In this document: in pieces, positions 25,783 to 34,590 of the stretch | Layout: each line of letters begins with the position of its first letter | Position numbering within the stretch: position 1 is the stretch's first letter | NCBI RefSeq assembly: GCF_023921125.1 | Contig: NZ_CP099466.1 | Coordinates: forward strand, 3,410,001-3,474,000 | Length of the DNA: 64,000 nt | Reading direction: 5' to 3' | DNA from: Arthrobacter caoxuetaonis | GTDB lineage: Bacteria > Actinomycetota > Actinomycetes > Actinomycetales > Micrococcaceae | Position numbers and translations under genes: made by a program | Notes under the pieces: generated by a model | What the model saw: the letters and a program-made list of their open reading frames with translations, nothing else | Database searches by the model: none | What the model was told of the DNA's origin: nothing

Positions 25783-27207
25783 ATGGCCGATTCTGCTTCC
25801 GCACCCCGCGTCCCCCTTGCCTCCGTGACCCCAGCGATCGCGCTGGGCCCGCTGGACGGGCGCTACCGCTCCGCGACCGCCCCGCTGGTCGATTACCTCT
25901 CCGAAGCCGCCTTGAACCGCGACCGGACCCACGTTGAGGTGGAGTGGCTGATCCACCTGACCTCGAACTCCGTACTTCCCGGCACCTCGCCGCTCACCGC
26001 CGGACAGCAGGCCGCCCTGCGCGAAATCGTGTCCGGCTTCGACGGCAGCTCCGTCAACGAACTGGCCGAAATCGAGCAGGTCACCGTCCATGACGTAAAG
26101 GCCGTCGAGTACTTCATCGGCCGCCGCCTGGCCGCTATCGGCATCGAAGACCTGACCAGCCTGGTGCACTTCGGGTGCACCTCCGAGGACATCAACAACC
26201 TCTCCTACGCCCTGGGCGTCAAGGGCGCCGTGGAGAACGTCTGGCTGCCCGCAGCCCGCGACCTGGTGAACCGGATTGCCGCCATGGCCGAAGACACCCG
26301 CGCCGTGCCGATGCTCTCCCGCACCCACGGCCAGCCCGCCACCCCCACCACTTTGGGCAAGGAACTGGCGGTGACGGCCCACCGCCTGACCCGGCAGCTG
26401 GACCGCGTTGCCGGCACCGAGTTCCTGGGCAAGATCAACGGTGCCACCGGAACCTTCGCCGCGCACTACGCCTCTGTTCCCGGAGCGGACTGGCAGCAGG
26501 TCGCCAAGTCCTTCGTGGAGCACCTGGGCCTGACCTGGAACCCCCTCACCACCCAGATCGAATCCCACGACTGGCAGGCTGAGCTGTACGCCGACATGGC
26601 CCGTTTCAACCGGATCCTGCACAACTTCTGCACGGATGTCTGGAGCTACATCTCCATCGGCTACTTCGCCCAGATCCCCGTGGCCGGAGCAACCGGCTCC
26701 TCCACCATGCCGCACAAGGTTAACCCGATCCGCTTCGAGAACGCTGAGGCCAACCTGGAGATCTCCAACGGGCTGCTGGACACCCTTGCCTCCACTCTGG
26801 TGACCTCCCGCTGGCAGCGTGACCTGACGGATTCCTCTTCCCAGCGCAACATCGGCGTCGCCTTCGGCCACTCCCTTCTGGCCATCTCCAACGTGGCCAA
26901 GGGCCTGGAGCGCCTGAACGTCGCCGAGGACGTCCTCGCAGCGGACCTGGACACCAACTGGGAAGTCCTGGGAGAAGCTATCCAGATGGTCATGCGCGCC
27001 GAAGCGATTGCCGGCGCACCGGGCATGGAGAACCCCTACGAACGGCTCAAGGAACTGACCCGCGGCCACCGCGTGGATGCCGAGCGTATGAAGGAGTTCG
27101 TCTCCGGCCTCGGCCTGCCCGCCGAAGCCGAGGCACGCCTGCTCGCGCTCACCCCGGCCACCTACACCGGCATTGCCGACGCGCTGGTGGATCACCTGAA
27201 GAAGTAA
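25783..27207 (+). CDS. purB: adenylosuccinate lyase
   Basis: Splits SAICAR and adenylosuccinate, releasing fumarate, in purine synthesis. A 474-residue member of the fumarase/aspartase superfamily with the signature GSSTMPHKVNPIRFENAE (about residue 305) holding the catalytic Ser loop, plus SRTHGQPATPTTLGKE with a catalytic His and HFGCTSEDINNLSYAL. The start MADSASAPRVPLAS is conserved in style with relatives. A strong terminator lies ten bases after the stop. It is a stand-alone gene here. Confidence 0.97.
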   Translation: MADSASAPRVPLASVTPAIALGPLDGRYRSATAPLVDYLSEAALNRDRTHVEVEWLIHLTSNSVLPGTSPLTAGQQAALREIVSGFDGSSVNELAEIEQVTVHDVKAVEYFIGRRLAAIGIEDLTSLVHFGCTSEDINNLSYALGVKGAVENVWLPAARDLVNRIAAMAEDTRAVPMLSRTHGQPATPTTLGKELAVTAHRLTRQLDRVAGTEFLGKINGATGTFAAHYASVPGADWQQVAKSFVEHLGLTWNPLTTQIESHDWQAELYADMARFNRILHNFCTDVWSYISIGYFAQIPVAGATGSSTMPHKVNPIRFENAEANLEISNGLLDTLASTLVTSRWQRDLTDSSSQRNIGVAFGHSLLAISNVAKGLERLNVAEDVLAADLDTNWEVLGEAIQMVMRAEAIAGAPGMENPYERLKELTRGHRVDAERMKEFVSGLGLPAEAEARLLALTPATYTGIADALVDHLKK

Positions 27208-27217
27208 GCCTTAACGC

Positions 27218-27262
27218 ACGACGGCGGGAGGCCGGGTTGAGTACCCGGCCTCCCGCCGTCGT
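27218..27262 (+). terminator. hairpin terminator after purB
   Basis: Perfect 19-bp stem (27218-27236 and 27244-27262, ACGACGGCGGGAGGCCGGG and its complement) with a seven-base loop; outer bases CTTAAC and GTTAAG extend the pairing. The downstream T run is short. Confidence 0.85.
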
Positions 27263-27311
27263 TGTTAAGCGGTCATCGTCCTGCCGGCCCGGGGAACGTT
27301 AGGGTGGGCCC

Positions 27312-27725
27312 ATGACAGGATTTCCCCAGCTGCTCCAGCCGGTTCTGGACACTCCCGATGTGCGGGGGCTGGCGGAGTTCTACCGCCATCTCCTCGGGCT
27401 CCGGTACCGCCCGGGAGACGAGCCTGTCCCTCAGGGCACGGCGGACACCTCTGACTGGCTCGTCCTCACGGATGATCAGGGCAACACAAAGCTGGCTTTC
27501 CAGGAGGCTGAGCAGCTTCAACCCACCACCTGGCCCAGCCCGGAGGTGCCCATGCAGATGCACCTCGACCTCACCGTTCCCGACCGGCAGGCCTTGGAAG
27601 ACCAGCACGCCAGGGCCCTGGCTTTGGGGGCGAAACTGCTCCTGGACCGCACGGAAGATCCCGATGAGCCCCTATACGTCTACGCCGATCCTGCGGGGCA
27701 TCCGTTCTGCATCTTCGTTGGCTGA
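27312..27725 (+). CDS. VOC (glyoxalase/bleomycin-resistance fold) protein
   Basis: A 137-residue vicinal-oxygen-chelate protein with two beta-alpha-beta-beta-beta modules: LQPVLDTPDVRGLAEFYRHLLGL at the start and QMHLDLTVPDRQALEDQHARALALGA in the middle, ending YVYADPAGHPFCIFVG. His in MHLDLTV and the Glu/Asp region near YADPAGHPF are candidate metal ligands. Many are metal-dependent lyases or dioxygenases and many are uncharacterised; no function can be assigned. It converges on rlmN with 18 bases between the stops. Confidence 0.85.
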   Translation: MTGFPQLLQPVLDTPDVRGLAEFYRHLLGLRYRPGDEPVPQGTADTSDWLVLTDDQGNTKLAFQEAEQLQPTTWPSPEVPMQMHLDLTVPDRQALEDQHARALALGAKLLLDRTEDPDEPLYVYADPAGHPFCIFVG

Positions 27726-27743
27726 CGCGGTACCAGCCGAAGG

Positions 27744-28967
27744 CTAGTCCGCTGCAGCCAGCTGGCCGCAGGCGCCGTCGATTTCCTTGCCGCGGGTGTC
27801 GCGGACCGTGGTGGGAACACCGGCGTCGATCAGGGTGTCGATGAACTCCTGGATCACCTCGGGTTCCGGGGACGTCCAGATCGAGCCCGGGGTCGGGTTC
27901 AGCGGAATCGGGTTCACGTGGACCCAGCCGCGGCCGCGGGAGTTCAGCTTCTTGGCCAGCAGGGCGGCACGCCACGGGTGGTCGTTCATGTCCTTGATCA
28001 GCGCATATTCGATCGAGACGCGGCGGCCGGTGGTGCGGTAGTAGTGGTACGCGGCGTCGAGCGCTTCGTCGACCTTCCAGCGGCTGTTGACCGGAATCAG
28101 GTCATCACGCAGCTCGTCATCCGGAGCGTGCAGGCTCAGTGCGAAGGTGACCGGGATGTTCTCATCGGCCAGCTTCTTGATGGCGGGAACCAGGCCCACC
28201 GTGGACACGGTGATGTTCCGGGCGCTCATGCCCAGACCCTCGGGGGCTTCGGCAGCCATCCGGTGGACGGCGTTCATGACCCGCTTGTAGTTGGCCAGGG
28301 GTTCACCCATGCCCATGAAGACAATGTTGGTGACGCGCTCGGCGTCGTGGCCGCCGTCGCGCCGCTTGCCGCCCAGTCCGCCTTCGGCGATGACCCGGTT
28401 GGCCTGGACAATCTGGTCCAGGATTTCCGCGGCGGACATGTTGCGGGTCAATCCGGCCTGGCCGGTGGCGCAGAACGGGCAGTTCATGCCGCAGCCGCAC
28501 TGGCTGGACACGCACAGGGTGATCCGGCCCGGGTAGCGCATCAGCACGGATTCCACGAGCGAGCCGTCGAAGAGCCGCCAGAGGAACTTGATGGTGTCCC
28601 CCTTGTCCGTGGTCAGGCGCTTCACCTCGGTGAGCAGGGTGGGGAACATTTCCTTGACCAGCTCATCGCGACGCTCCTTGGGGAGGTCGCTCATCTTCTC
28701 GGGGTCGGTGGTGTAGTGCTGGAAGTAGTGCACCGAGAGCTGCTTGGCGCGGAACGCCGGCAGGCCCAGGGACTTCAGCTTCTCCTGGCGCTCCGCCAGG
28801 GTCAGGTCCGCGAGGTGTTCCGGCGGCTGGGATACGCGCGGCGACTTGAACTGCAGCAGGGGCCGGCCGTCGGGTTCTTTGGCCTGCTCCCAGCCTTCAG
28901 TTGCGGGACGCACCTGCGGCACGGCGCCGGCGCTCGGGGCAGCGGGAAAATTCTTGGGGGAAGTCAT
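27744..28967 (-). CDS. rlmN: 23S rRNA (adenine-2503-C2)-methyltransferase
   Basis: Radical-SAM enzyme that methylates A2503 of 23S rRNA and A37 of some tRNAs. The iron-sulfur motif CGMNCPFCATGQAG (C-x3-C-x2-C) is near residue 155, and the conserved C-terminal Cys that resolves the methyl intermediate lies in EIDGACGQLA. The family segment FMGMGEPLANY is present, as is ALSLHAPDDELRD. I take the ATG at 28967 (MTSPKNFPAAP) as start; another ATG nine bases earlier (28976) is equally possible, while the frame further upstream is unsupported. The first 45 residues are a low-complexity extension. Confidence 0.96.
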   Translation of the reverse strand: MTSPKNFPAAPSAGAVPQVRPATEGWEQAKEPDGRPLLQFKSPRVSQPPEHLADLTLAERQEKLKSLGLPAFRAKQLSVHYFQHYTTDPEKMSDLPKERRDELVKEMFPTLLTEVKRLTTDKGDTIKFLWRLFDGSLVESVLMRYPGRITLCVSSQCGCGMNCPFCATGQAGLTRNMSAAEILDQIVQANRVIAEGGLGGKRRDGGHDAERVTNIVFMGMGEPLANYKRVMNAVHRMAAEAPEGLGMSARNITVSTVGLVPAIKKLADENIPVTFALSLHAPDDELRDDLIPVNSRWKVDEALDAAYHYYRTTGRRVSIEYALIKDMNDHPWRAALLAKKLNSRGRGWVHVNPIPLNPTPGSIWTSPEPEVIQEFIDTLIDAGVPTTVRDTRGKEIDGACGQLAAAD

Positions 28968-29102
28968 CCCTTCCATTTTTGCACGCCTCGCGGAATCCCG
29001 TTTTTGGCTTAGCCCAGTTCTCACACAGCGGAAACACGCAGGAAACCGGCGCTTCGTAGATTGAGGTGAACCAGTCCGGCAGCCTTGCCCCAGGAGGAAC
29101 AT

Positions 29103-29657
29103 GTGCAGTTCCCGCTAACCCCGAGCCTGAGCATCCGAGAGGTGCCGTGGTCCAACCCGGTGGGCGCCGACCTGCGGCGGGCGCAGCAGGCTGAGCTGGA
29201 TGCCCGGTTCGGCGGGATCGACCATGATCCCGCTCCCCCGACGGAGGCGGATACGGCGGTCTTCGTGATTGCCTACGAGCGCAGCTCCGGCCAGCCGCTG
29301 GGCTGCGGCGGGCTGCGGCGGCTCGACGAGTCCACCGCCGAGGTCAAGCGGATCTATGTCCTGCCCTACGCCCGGGGCTCCGGCGTCGCGACGACGGTGC
29401 TGTCCGCACTGGAATTCCGTGCCCGTGCAGCGGGCTACAGGGTCATCACCGCGGAGGCCGGATCAGCCCAGTCGGACGGCAGGAAGTTCTACGAACATGC
29501 CGGTTACACGCTGGTTCCGAATTTCGGTCCGTACACCGGCCTGCCGCATTCCACCTGTTATGCCAAGGTGATTGAGCCCGGACTGCGGTCGACGGCTCTG
29601 AGCACCTCTTTCCCGGGGACCGGGAAGTCCCGGCGGATTTCTCCGGATGCGTTCTAG
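29103..29657 (+). CDS. GNAT family N-acetyltransferase
   Basis: A 184-residue acetyl-CoA-dependent acyltransferase. The fold is seen in ADTAVFVIAYERSSGQPLGCGGLRRLDESTAEVKRIYVLP followed by the pyrophosphate loop ARGSGVATTVLSALE (R-G-x-G-x-A). A closing GRKFYEHAGYTLVPNFGPY is typical of the C-terminal strand. The GTG at 29103 is preferred because AGGAGG lies 5 bases upstream; a TTG at 29085 overlaps that ribosome-binding site. The substrate amine is unknown. The gene overlaps the convergent DUF1295 gene by four bases. Confidence 0.85.
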   Translation: MQFPLTPSLSIREVPWSNPVGADLRRAQQAELDARFGGIDHDPAPPTEADTAVFVIAYERSSGQPLGCGGLRRLDESTAEVKRIYVLPYARGSGVATTVLSALEFRARAAGYRVITAEAGSAQSDGRKFYEHAGYTLVPNFGPYTGLPHSTCYAKVIEPGLRSTALSTSFPGTGKSRRISPDAF

Positions 29658-30475
29658 CCGGCCTCGAGCGGGCGGGCGTGCCCGCGCGGCGGCAGGGGAA
29701 CAATCGGGGACGTCCTCTGCTGGTACTGCGCGTACGCAGGGTAGCGGCTCCTCGAAATGCTCTCGGTAAAGACAGTGGACCCGGCAAAGAGCAGCGTGAG
29801 CAGCAGCGGGCCGGTGATCGTGACGTGCAGCCAGGTTCCGGAAGCCGCAATCGCGAAGCCGTAGAACAGCCACCACTGGGCCTGTTCGAAGAAGAAATTG
29901 GGATGCCTGGAATAGTGGAAGAGGCCGGTCTGCACGAAACCTGTTTCCGGCTTTCTTCCGGCGGCCTTCTCCGCTTTCTTCCACTGCTGGAAGTTCCACT
30001 GCTGCCGGTCTGCCGTCGTCTCGCCCGCCAGGGCAGCGAGAAAGAGGGCAGCCAGGATCCAGTCCCAGGGACCAAGCGGACGCGGGTTCTCGTACGCTGT
30101 CAGCGCCGGCAGCGTCATCAGCCAGATGATGAGGTTCTGGTAGAGGCTGATGAAGCCCAGGTTGAACAGCTGGAACTGCCAGGGACGCATACGACGGCGG
30201 AGGATGCCCCAGCGGTAGTCTTCCCCGCCCGGCGCGTACCCGCCCTTGCGCGCGAAATTGAAGGTCAGCCTGGCGCCCCACAGGCTAACCAGCACGGCCA
30301 TCAGCACCAGCCGCGCATCCCAGCCGGACGCCGCGGCGAAGACCCACACGTAGGCCACGGGCGTCAGCGACCAGATGCGGTCGGTCCAGGAGTATTCGCG
30401 GGTGATCAGCGATAGCACCCAGGTGGCCAGGGCGGTTGCGGCAAAGATCCAGAGACAGACACGAACCGGGTCCAT
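29654..30475 (-). CDS. DUF1295 membrane protein (steroid reductase-like)
   Basis: A 273-residue integral membrane protein with about six hydrophobic segments. The hallmark near residue 190 is GLFHYSRHPNFFFEQAQWWLFYG, the isoprenylcysteine-methyltransferase/steroid 5-alpha-reductase-like motif of the DUF1295 family; RYPAYAQYQQRTSP closes the protein. Family members bind NADPH or S-adenosylmethionine at the membrane, but the actinobacterial group is uncharacterised. It is a single gene, convergent with the GNAT gene. Confidence 0.88.
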   Translation of the reverse strand: MDPVRVCLWIFAATALATWVLSLITREYSWTDRIWSLTPVAYVWVFAAASGWDARLVLMAVLVSLWGARLTFNFARKGGYAPGGEDYRWGILRRRMRPWQFQLFNLGFISLYQNLIIWLMTLPALTAYENPRPLGPWDWILAALFLAALAGETTADRQQWNFQQWKKAEKAAGRKPETGFVQTGLFHYSRHPNFFFEQAQWWLFYGFAIAASGTWLHVTITGPLLLTLLFAGSTVFTESISRSRYPAYAQYQQRTSPIVPLPPRGHARPLEAG

Positions 30476-30540
30476 CCTTGGAGAATACGGCGGTACCGGC
30501 GCCGGCGGCAGGCTTTGCCGGCCTTCCGCCGTTACGGGCG

Positions 30541-31203
30541 CTACATCCGTGCGGAGTCGTCAGAGCCTTTGATGGCCCGGGCGACGCTGGCCAGGTGGGC
30601 TGCCATCGCTTCCTCCGCCCTCCGGCGGTTCCGGGAGCAAATGGCGTCGACGACGGCGAGGTGTTCGGGGAGCGAGACGGCCGGGCGGCCGGGCTGCATG
30701 GCCAGCCGGAACTGGTACCGCACACTCTGTCCGCGCAGCCGCTCGATTGTGGCCGCGGCGGTGCGCTGGCCGCTGATGTCGATGATCCTCTGGTGCAGTT
30801 CCTGGTTGGCCTTCGAGTAGCTGAGCAGGTCCCCGGCAGCCACGGATTCTTCCATCCGGCGTGCGAGGCCGCGAAGCTCGGAGATGCCCTCCGCGGTAAT
30901 CCTCTCGGCGGCCTTGCCCGCGCACAGGGCTTCGACGGCGGAGCGCACTTCGACGATCTCGATGGCCTCTTCTTTGGAGACAGCCCGGACGCGTGCTCCG
31001 CGGTTCTGGATCCGTTCCACCAGTCCTTCGACCGTCAGCTCGGCCAGCGCCGAGCGCACCGTGGACCGGCTGGCGTTGTAGTCGCCGCAGAGGTCGGCCT
31101 CCACGAGGCGCTGGTTGGGTGCGAGCTCACCGGCGCGGATAGCCGAGCGGATCGCGGCAACCACCGCTCCGATGTCCGTGGATACCGCAGAAGTACGAGC
31201 CAT
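30541..31203 (-). CDS. GntR/FadR-type regulator (FCD domain)
   Basis: A 220-residue repressor. The N-terminal winged helix is LAPNQRLVEADLCGDYNASRSTVRSALAELTVEGLVERIQNRGARV (about 25-70). The helical FCD ligand domain follows, beginning with EIVEVRSAVEALCAGKAAERI; the metal-binding residues of FCD domains (Asp/His) include the His in ANQELHQRIIDISG and those near AMAAHLASV. The start at 31203 (MARTSAVS) has GGAGA upstream; the frame extends further without support. Divergent from a dehydrogenase/DUF6282 pair, which it probably controls from the site at 31228-31237. Confidence 0.9.
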   Translation of the reverse strand: MARTSAVSTDIGAVVAAIRSAIRAGELAPNQRLVEADLCGDYNASRSTVRSALAELTVEGLVERIQNRGARVRAVSKEEAIEIVEVRSAVEALCAGKAAERITAEGISELRGLARRMEESVAAGDLLSYSKANQELHQRIIDISGQRTAAATIERLRGQSVRYQFRLAMQPGRPAVSLPEHLAVVDAICSRNRRRAEEAMAAHLASVARAIKGSDDSARM

Positions 31204-31227
31204 CACTCTCCAGGTTTCACAACTATC

Positions 31228-31237
31228 TTGTTGACAA
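31228..31237. promoter_or_regulatory. candidate GntR operator TTGTTGACAA
   Basis: TTGT and ACAA arms with a two-base centre, in the style of FadR-subfamily operators (TNGTNNNACNA). It sits 25 bases ahead of the GntR gene and 112 ahead of the divergent dehydrogenase gene, so autoregulation is likely. Binding is inferred. Confidence 0.45.
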
Positions 31238-31348
31238 AAAGGTAGCATCTGCAGGAAACGGTGGCCCTGCCGGGTGCGCGGGTCGTTGCACTTGGCCGGA
31301 ATCCGGTGGAGTATTCGGGAACACTCTGAACCTTTTGAAGGACCATCA

Positions 31349-32158
31349 ATGACAACGGCTACTGTTCTGGGTCTCGGCGAAGCCGGGCGGATCTACGCGG
31401 CTGGTCTCGCCGCGGCGGGGTTCCGGGTGTTGGCCTACGATCCCTATACCGACGCACGGGCGGAAGGCATAGACCAGCGCAGCACCCTGCGCGAAGCCCT
31501 TGCGGGGTCCGATGTCGTAATCAGCCTGGTGGGTGCCGCGGCCGCCGAAGCCGTAGCCGCCGACGCACTGGAGCTTGCACCGCCGTCGGCCGTGTATGCG
31601 GACTTCAACACGGCCTCTCCGCTCGCCAAAAAGGCCATGGCTGCAGCCGCGCAGGTGCTCGGCATCCGGTTCGCGGACGTCGCGGTGCTGGCACCCGTTC
31701 CCCGCAGCGGGATCCACACTCCCCTGCTGGCCAGCGGAGACGGTGCGGAAGCCGCCGTCGAGCTCTTTTCCCGCCGTGGTGTCCCCATCGAGCCGATCGG
31801 AGCCGAGGCCGGCGACGCCGCTGCCCGGAAACTGGTTCGCAGCATCTTTATGAAGGGGCTGGCTGCCCTGGTGATCGAGACCGCGCAGGTAGGGGACATC
31901 GCCGGCGTCGGGGAATGGATCCGCAAACAGATGGCAGCCGAATTGGGGCCCGACGGCGATGCGATGCTGGAGCGGCTGTTTTCCGGTACGGCTGCCCATG
32001 CCCCGCGGCGCAGGCACGAGGTGCAGGACGCGCTGGACTACGCGCGGGAGGTGGGCGCCAGGTCTTCGATGACCGAGGGGACCCTGGACTGGCTGGCCTG
32101 GATCGAAGCGAACGGGCTTCCGGTTGGCGGACAGGAAGGAACGAACGATGCGCCGTGA
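31349..32158 (+). CDS. NAD(P)-dependent dehydrogenase, DUF1932/6-phosphogluconate-like
   Basis: A 269-residue 3-hydroxyisobutyrate/6-phosphogluconate-type dehydrogenase. The Rossmann motif LGLGEAGRIYAAGLAAAGFRV is at the N-terminus, the segment DFNTASPLAKKAMA corresponds to the family substrate-binding strand, and the C-terminal helical part (AARKLVRSIFMKGLAALVIE, with the conserved Lys) matches the DUF1932 group. The start at 31349 has GAAGGA upstream. The stop overlaps the DUF6282 gene by eleven bases, so the two are coupled. The substrate is unknown, probably a short hydroxy acid. Confidence 0.85.
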   Translation: MTTATVLGLGEAGRIYAAGLAAAGFRVLAYDPYTDARAEGIDQRSTLREALAGSDVVISLVGAAAAEAVAADALELAPPSAVYADFNTASPLAKKAMAAAAQVLGIRFADVAVLAPVPRSGIHTPLLASGDGAEAAVELFSRRGVPIEPIGAEAGDAAARKLVRSIFMKGLAALVIETAQVGDIAGVGEWIRKQMAAELGPDGDAMLERLFSGTAAHAPRRRHEVQDALDYAREVGARSSMTEGTLDWLAWIEANGLPVGGQEGTNDAP

Positions 32159-33122
32159 GCTTACTGAACCGTCGGCCCGCGCCCGGGAGCTGGTGAAGGG
32201 CGGATACGACGTCCACGTCCACATTGCCCCGGACGTGATGGAGCGGAGGATTGATGATGTGGATCTCGCCGTGAGGTTCCGCGACCTCGGGATGGCCGGC
32301 TTTGTCCTGAAGTCCCACTACGTGCCGACGGCGGAGCGGGCGGCAGTGGTCCGCAAGGTGAGCCCGGATGTCGACGTGCTGGGCGCCATCACCCTCAACG
32401 CCTCGGTGGGCGGGATGAATCCCATAGCCGTGGAAGTGGCAGCGCGGAGCGGAGCGCAGTTTGTCTGGCTGCCCACCGTGGACAGTTCCAACCAGCGCAG
32501 CTGCCTGGCCGAGGAGCCCGACGGCGCCACCCCGCCCATGTGGGCGCAGCTCCAGGAGGACCTGCGGAACGCCGGCATGGCGGCTGACGCGGTGGAGCCG
32601 CTGGCCGAAGACGGGTCCCTGCGGACCGAAACGCTGCAGGTGCTGGACCTGATCGCCAAGCATGACCTCACCCTGGCCACGGGGCACCTGCATGCGGCTG
32701 AGTCGGCGGCGGTCGTTCCCGCTGCCCTTGAGCGCGGTGTACGGCGCATCGTCATCACCCACCCGGAATTCACGTCCCAGCGCATGGCCCTGGACCGGCA
32801 GGTCGAGCTGGCGGCCCAGGGTGCACTGCTGGAGCGCTGCCTGACCACTCCCCTCACCGGCAAGGTCGACTGGGACCTGTGGTTCTCCAATATCCGCTCC
32901 GCCGGACCGGAGCACTCCGTGATCAGCAGCGACCTGGGCCAGCCGTTCAATCCTCCGGTAGAGGACGGCCTGGCGATCGCCGCGGACCTGCTGCTGCGGG
33001 AGGGGTTTACCGATGAGGAGGTGAGGATCATGACCGTGCACAACAGCCGGTGGCTGGCCGGAGCCGATCCGCTCCCCGGCGCGCCCGCCCGGAAGGACCC
33101 GGCTAGTAGTCGATCCGGCTGA
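32148..33122 (+). CDS. DUF6282 amidohydrolase-like protein
   Basis: A 324-residue TIM-barrel-type protein of the DUF6282 family. The amidohydrolase-like metal motif is at the start (GGYDVHVHIAPDVMERR, H-x-H), a candidate bridging Lys is in GFVLKSHYVPTAERAAVV, further His in ATGHLHAAES and TITHPEF-like VITHPEFTSQ, and an Asp in ISSDLGQPFNPP. All ligands expected for a binuclear site are thus present. GGAAGG precedes the ATG at 32148. It is co-translated with the dehydrogenase gene; together they may open a lactam/lactone ring and oxidise the product. That pathway is inference. Confidence 0.8.
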   Translation: MRRELTEPSARARELVKGGYDVHVHIAPDVMERRIDDVDLAVRFRDLGMAGFVLKSHYVPTAERAAVVRKVSPDVDVLGAITLNASVGGMNPIAVEVAARSGAQFVWLPTVDSSNQRSCLAEEPDGATPPMWAQLQEDLRNAGMAADAVEPLAEDGSLRTETLQVLDLIAKHDLTLATGHLHAAESAAVVPAALERGVRRIVITHPEFTSQRMALDRQVELAAQGALLERCLTTPLTGKVDWDLWFSNIRSAGPEHSVISSDLGQPFNPPVEDGLAIAADLLLREGFTDEEVRIMTVHNSRWLAGADPLPGAPARKDPASSRSG

Positions 33123-33573
33123 CCGCAGCGTTCCACGCTTCGAAGGGCGCGGTGCGGGTGTCTCCGGAAACCTGGACCACCGGCATGGAGCGCTCCTCGA
33201 GCGGAGTGTCGAAGTATTCGTAGAAGACTGCGTCATCGAAGCCGGCGCGCGCGGCGTCGTGCCGGTCCGCGGCGAAAACGACGCGGCCGATCCTGGCCCA
33301 CAGGGCGGACGCGAGGCACATGGGGCACGGCTCGCAGCTGGTGTAGAGCACGGCCCCGCTCAGGTCGAACGTCTCCAGCGCAGCGCAGGCGTTGCGGATC
33401 GCCGTGACTTCGGCGTGGGCGGTGGGGTCGTTGCTGGAGGTTACACGGTTCACGCCGTCGAAGGTCTGTCCGTCCGCCGTGAGGATAACGGCCCCGAACG
33501 GTCCGCCGCTGTCGGCGACGTTTGCGGTGGCCAGGTCGATGGCCCGGGCCAGGTAATCGGCATCAGTTCTCAT
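33103..33573 (-). CDS. cytidine-deaminase-fold nucleoside/base deaminase
   Basis: A 156-residue zinc deaminase. The catalytic HAE motif is in PTAHAEVTAIRNA (about residue 53) and the zinc cysteines are in TSCEPCPMCLASALWARI. The length and the C-terminal FDDAVFYEYF segment resemble guanine deaminase/GuaD and related bacterial deaminases; the exact base is not certain. The 3' end overlaps the convergent DUF6282 gene by 20 bases. Confidence 0.88.
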   Translation of the reverse strand: MRTDADYLARAIDLATANVADSGGPFGAVILTADGQTFDGVNRVTSSNDPTAHAEVTAIRNACAALETFDLSGAVLYTSCEPCPMCLASALWARIGRVVFAADRHDAARAGFDDAVFYEYFDTPLEERSMPVVQVSGDTRTAPFEAWNAAVSRIDY

Positions 33574-33744
33574 GGGTACTGCCCCCTGCGATCAAAGCCC
33601 CGGCGGTCTTTCCGCACGGGAAAATGCCAGGTTGTTAGCACCTGTTCGTGCCCGCCTTCGCAGTGATCAGACTAACATCCCGGCGTGTGCCGGCTTCAGT
33701 TGGCGTGTTAGTTTGTCGCTGGTTCGACCATCGGAAGGAACAGC

Positions 33745-34584
33745 ATGGCCCACGAAGCATGGACGCCTGTCAGCACGCACGCCCTGGCACTGGGCGAAGG
33801 ACTGCGCCCAGCCCCGGGCGGGGTCCGCTGGGTGGACCTGATGGCCGGAGAGCTCTATGCCTGGACGCCGGGAAGCAACGGCGGGCCGGTGCTCACCCAC
33901 AAGCTGGACCGGCCCCTCGGCGTCGCTGAGCTGGACCGTGCGGGCCGGCTCATCGCCGCCGCCGGCACCGGCATCACCGAGCTTCTCGACGGCGGCGGGG
34001 AACGTGTCCTGGCCGATACCGGACTGGATCCTGCCCGCTACCGCGTGAACGACGGCGCTTTCGCCCCGGACGGTTCCTTCTGGTTCGGCACGATGGTGCA
34101 CGACGGGTCGGAGCCCGCCGGCGCCGTCTGGCGCTGGGACCCGGCGAGCAACGACGTCGTGAAACTGCTTGAGGGCATCAGCACCCCCAACGGCCCGGCG
34201 TTCCTTCCCCAGGGTGCCGGCGTGCTGGTGGCGGACTCGGACGCGGGCCGCATCCTGCACACCACGGTGGCCGATCCGGCGGCGGTCACGCCGTTTGCGG
34301 ATGTAGCCGGCGGGTCTCCGGACGGCATGCACATCGACGCCCGCGGGCGGATTTGGAATGCGGTGTGGGGAGCAGCCCGCCTCGACGTGTACGCCGAAGA
34401 TACCCAGTTGCTGGGCTCTGTCCCGCTGCCGGTGAGCCAGCCAACCAGCGTGCTCGTCACTACGGGCCCGGATCCCCTGCTGCTGGTCACCAGCGCGCTG
34501 ACGGGACTGAAGGAACCGGCCGCGCTGGACGGCTTTACGCTCGGAGCGCCGCTGTCCCGGGTGCTGCCGGGCTTCGTGGCGTAA
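33745..34584 (+). CDS. SMP-30/gluconolactonase family protein
   Basis: A 279-residue six-bladed beta-propeller of the SMP-30/LRE group, which hydrolyses sugar lactones with a divalent metal. Family features are EGLRPAPGGVRWVDLMAGELY (first blade, though the usual metal-binding Glu is placed at EGLRPAPG), YRVNDGAFAPDGSFWFGTM (the N-D-G-x-x-x-x-x-G-x-x-W signature) and ISTPNGPAF and GSPDGMHID with the expected Asn and Asp ligands. GGAAGG precedes the ATG. It converges on the transporter gene with six bases between stops. Confidence 0.88.
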   Translation: MAHEAWTPVSTHALALGEGLRPAPGGVRWVDLMAGELYAWTPGSNGGPVLTHKLDRPLGVAELDRAGRLIAAAGTGITELLDGGGERVLADTGLDPARYRVNDGAFAPDGSFWFGTMVHDGSEPAGAVWRWDPASNDVVKLLEGISTPNGPAFLPQGAGVLVADSDAGRILHTTVADPAAVTPFADVAGGSPDGMHIDARGRIWNAVWGAARLDVYAEDTQLLGSVPLPVSQPTSVLVTTGPDPLLLVTSALTGLKEPAALDGFTLGAPLSRVLPGFVA

Positions 34585-34590
34585 GCCCGC

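Noticed and set aside
25741..27195. Minus-strand open frame (484 codons) across purB
   Set aside because: Antisense to an unmistakable adenylosuccinate lyase; composition is shadow-like.
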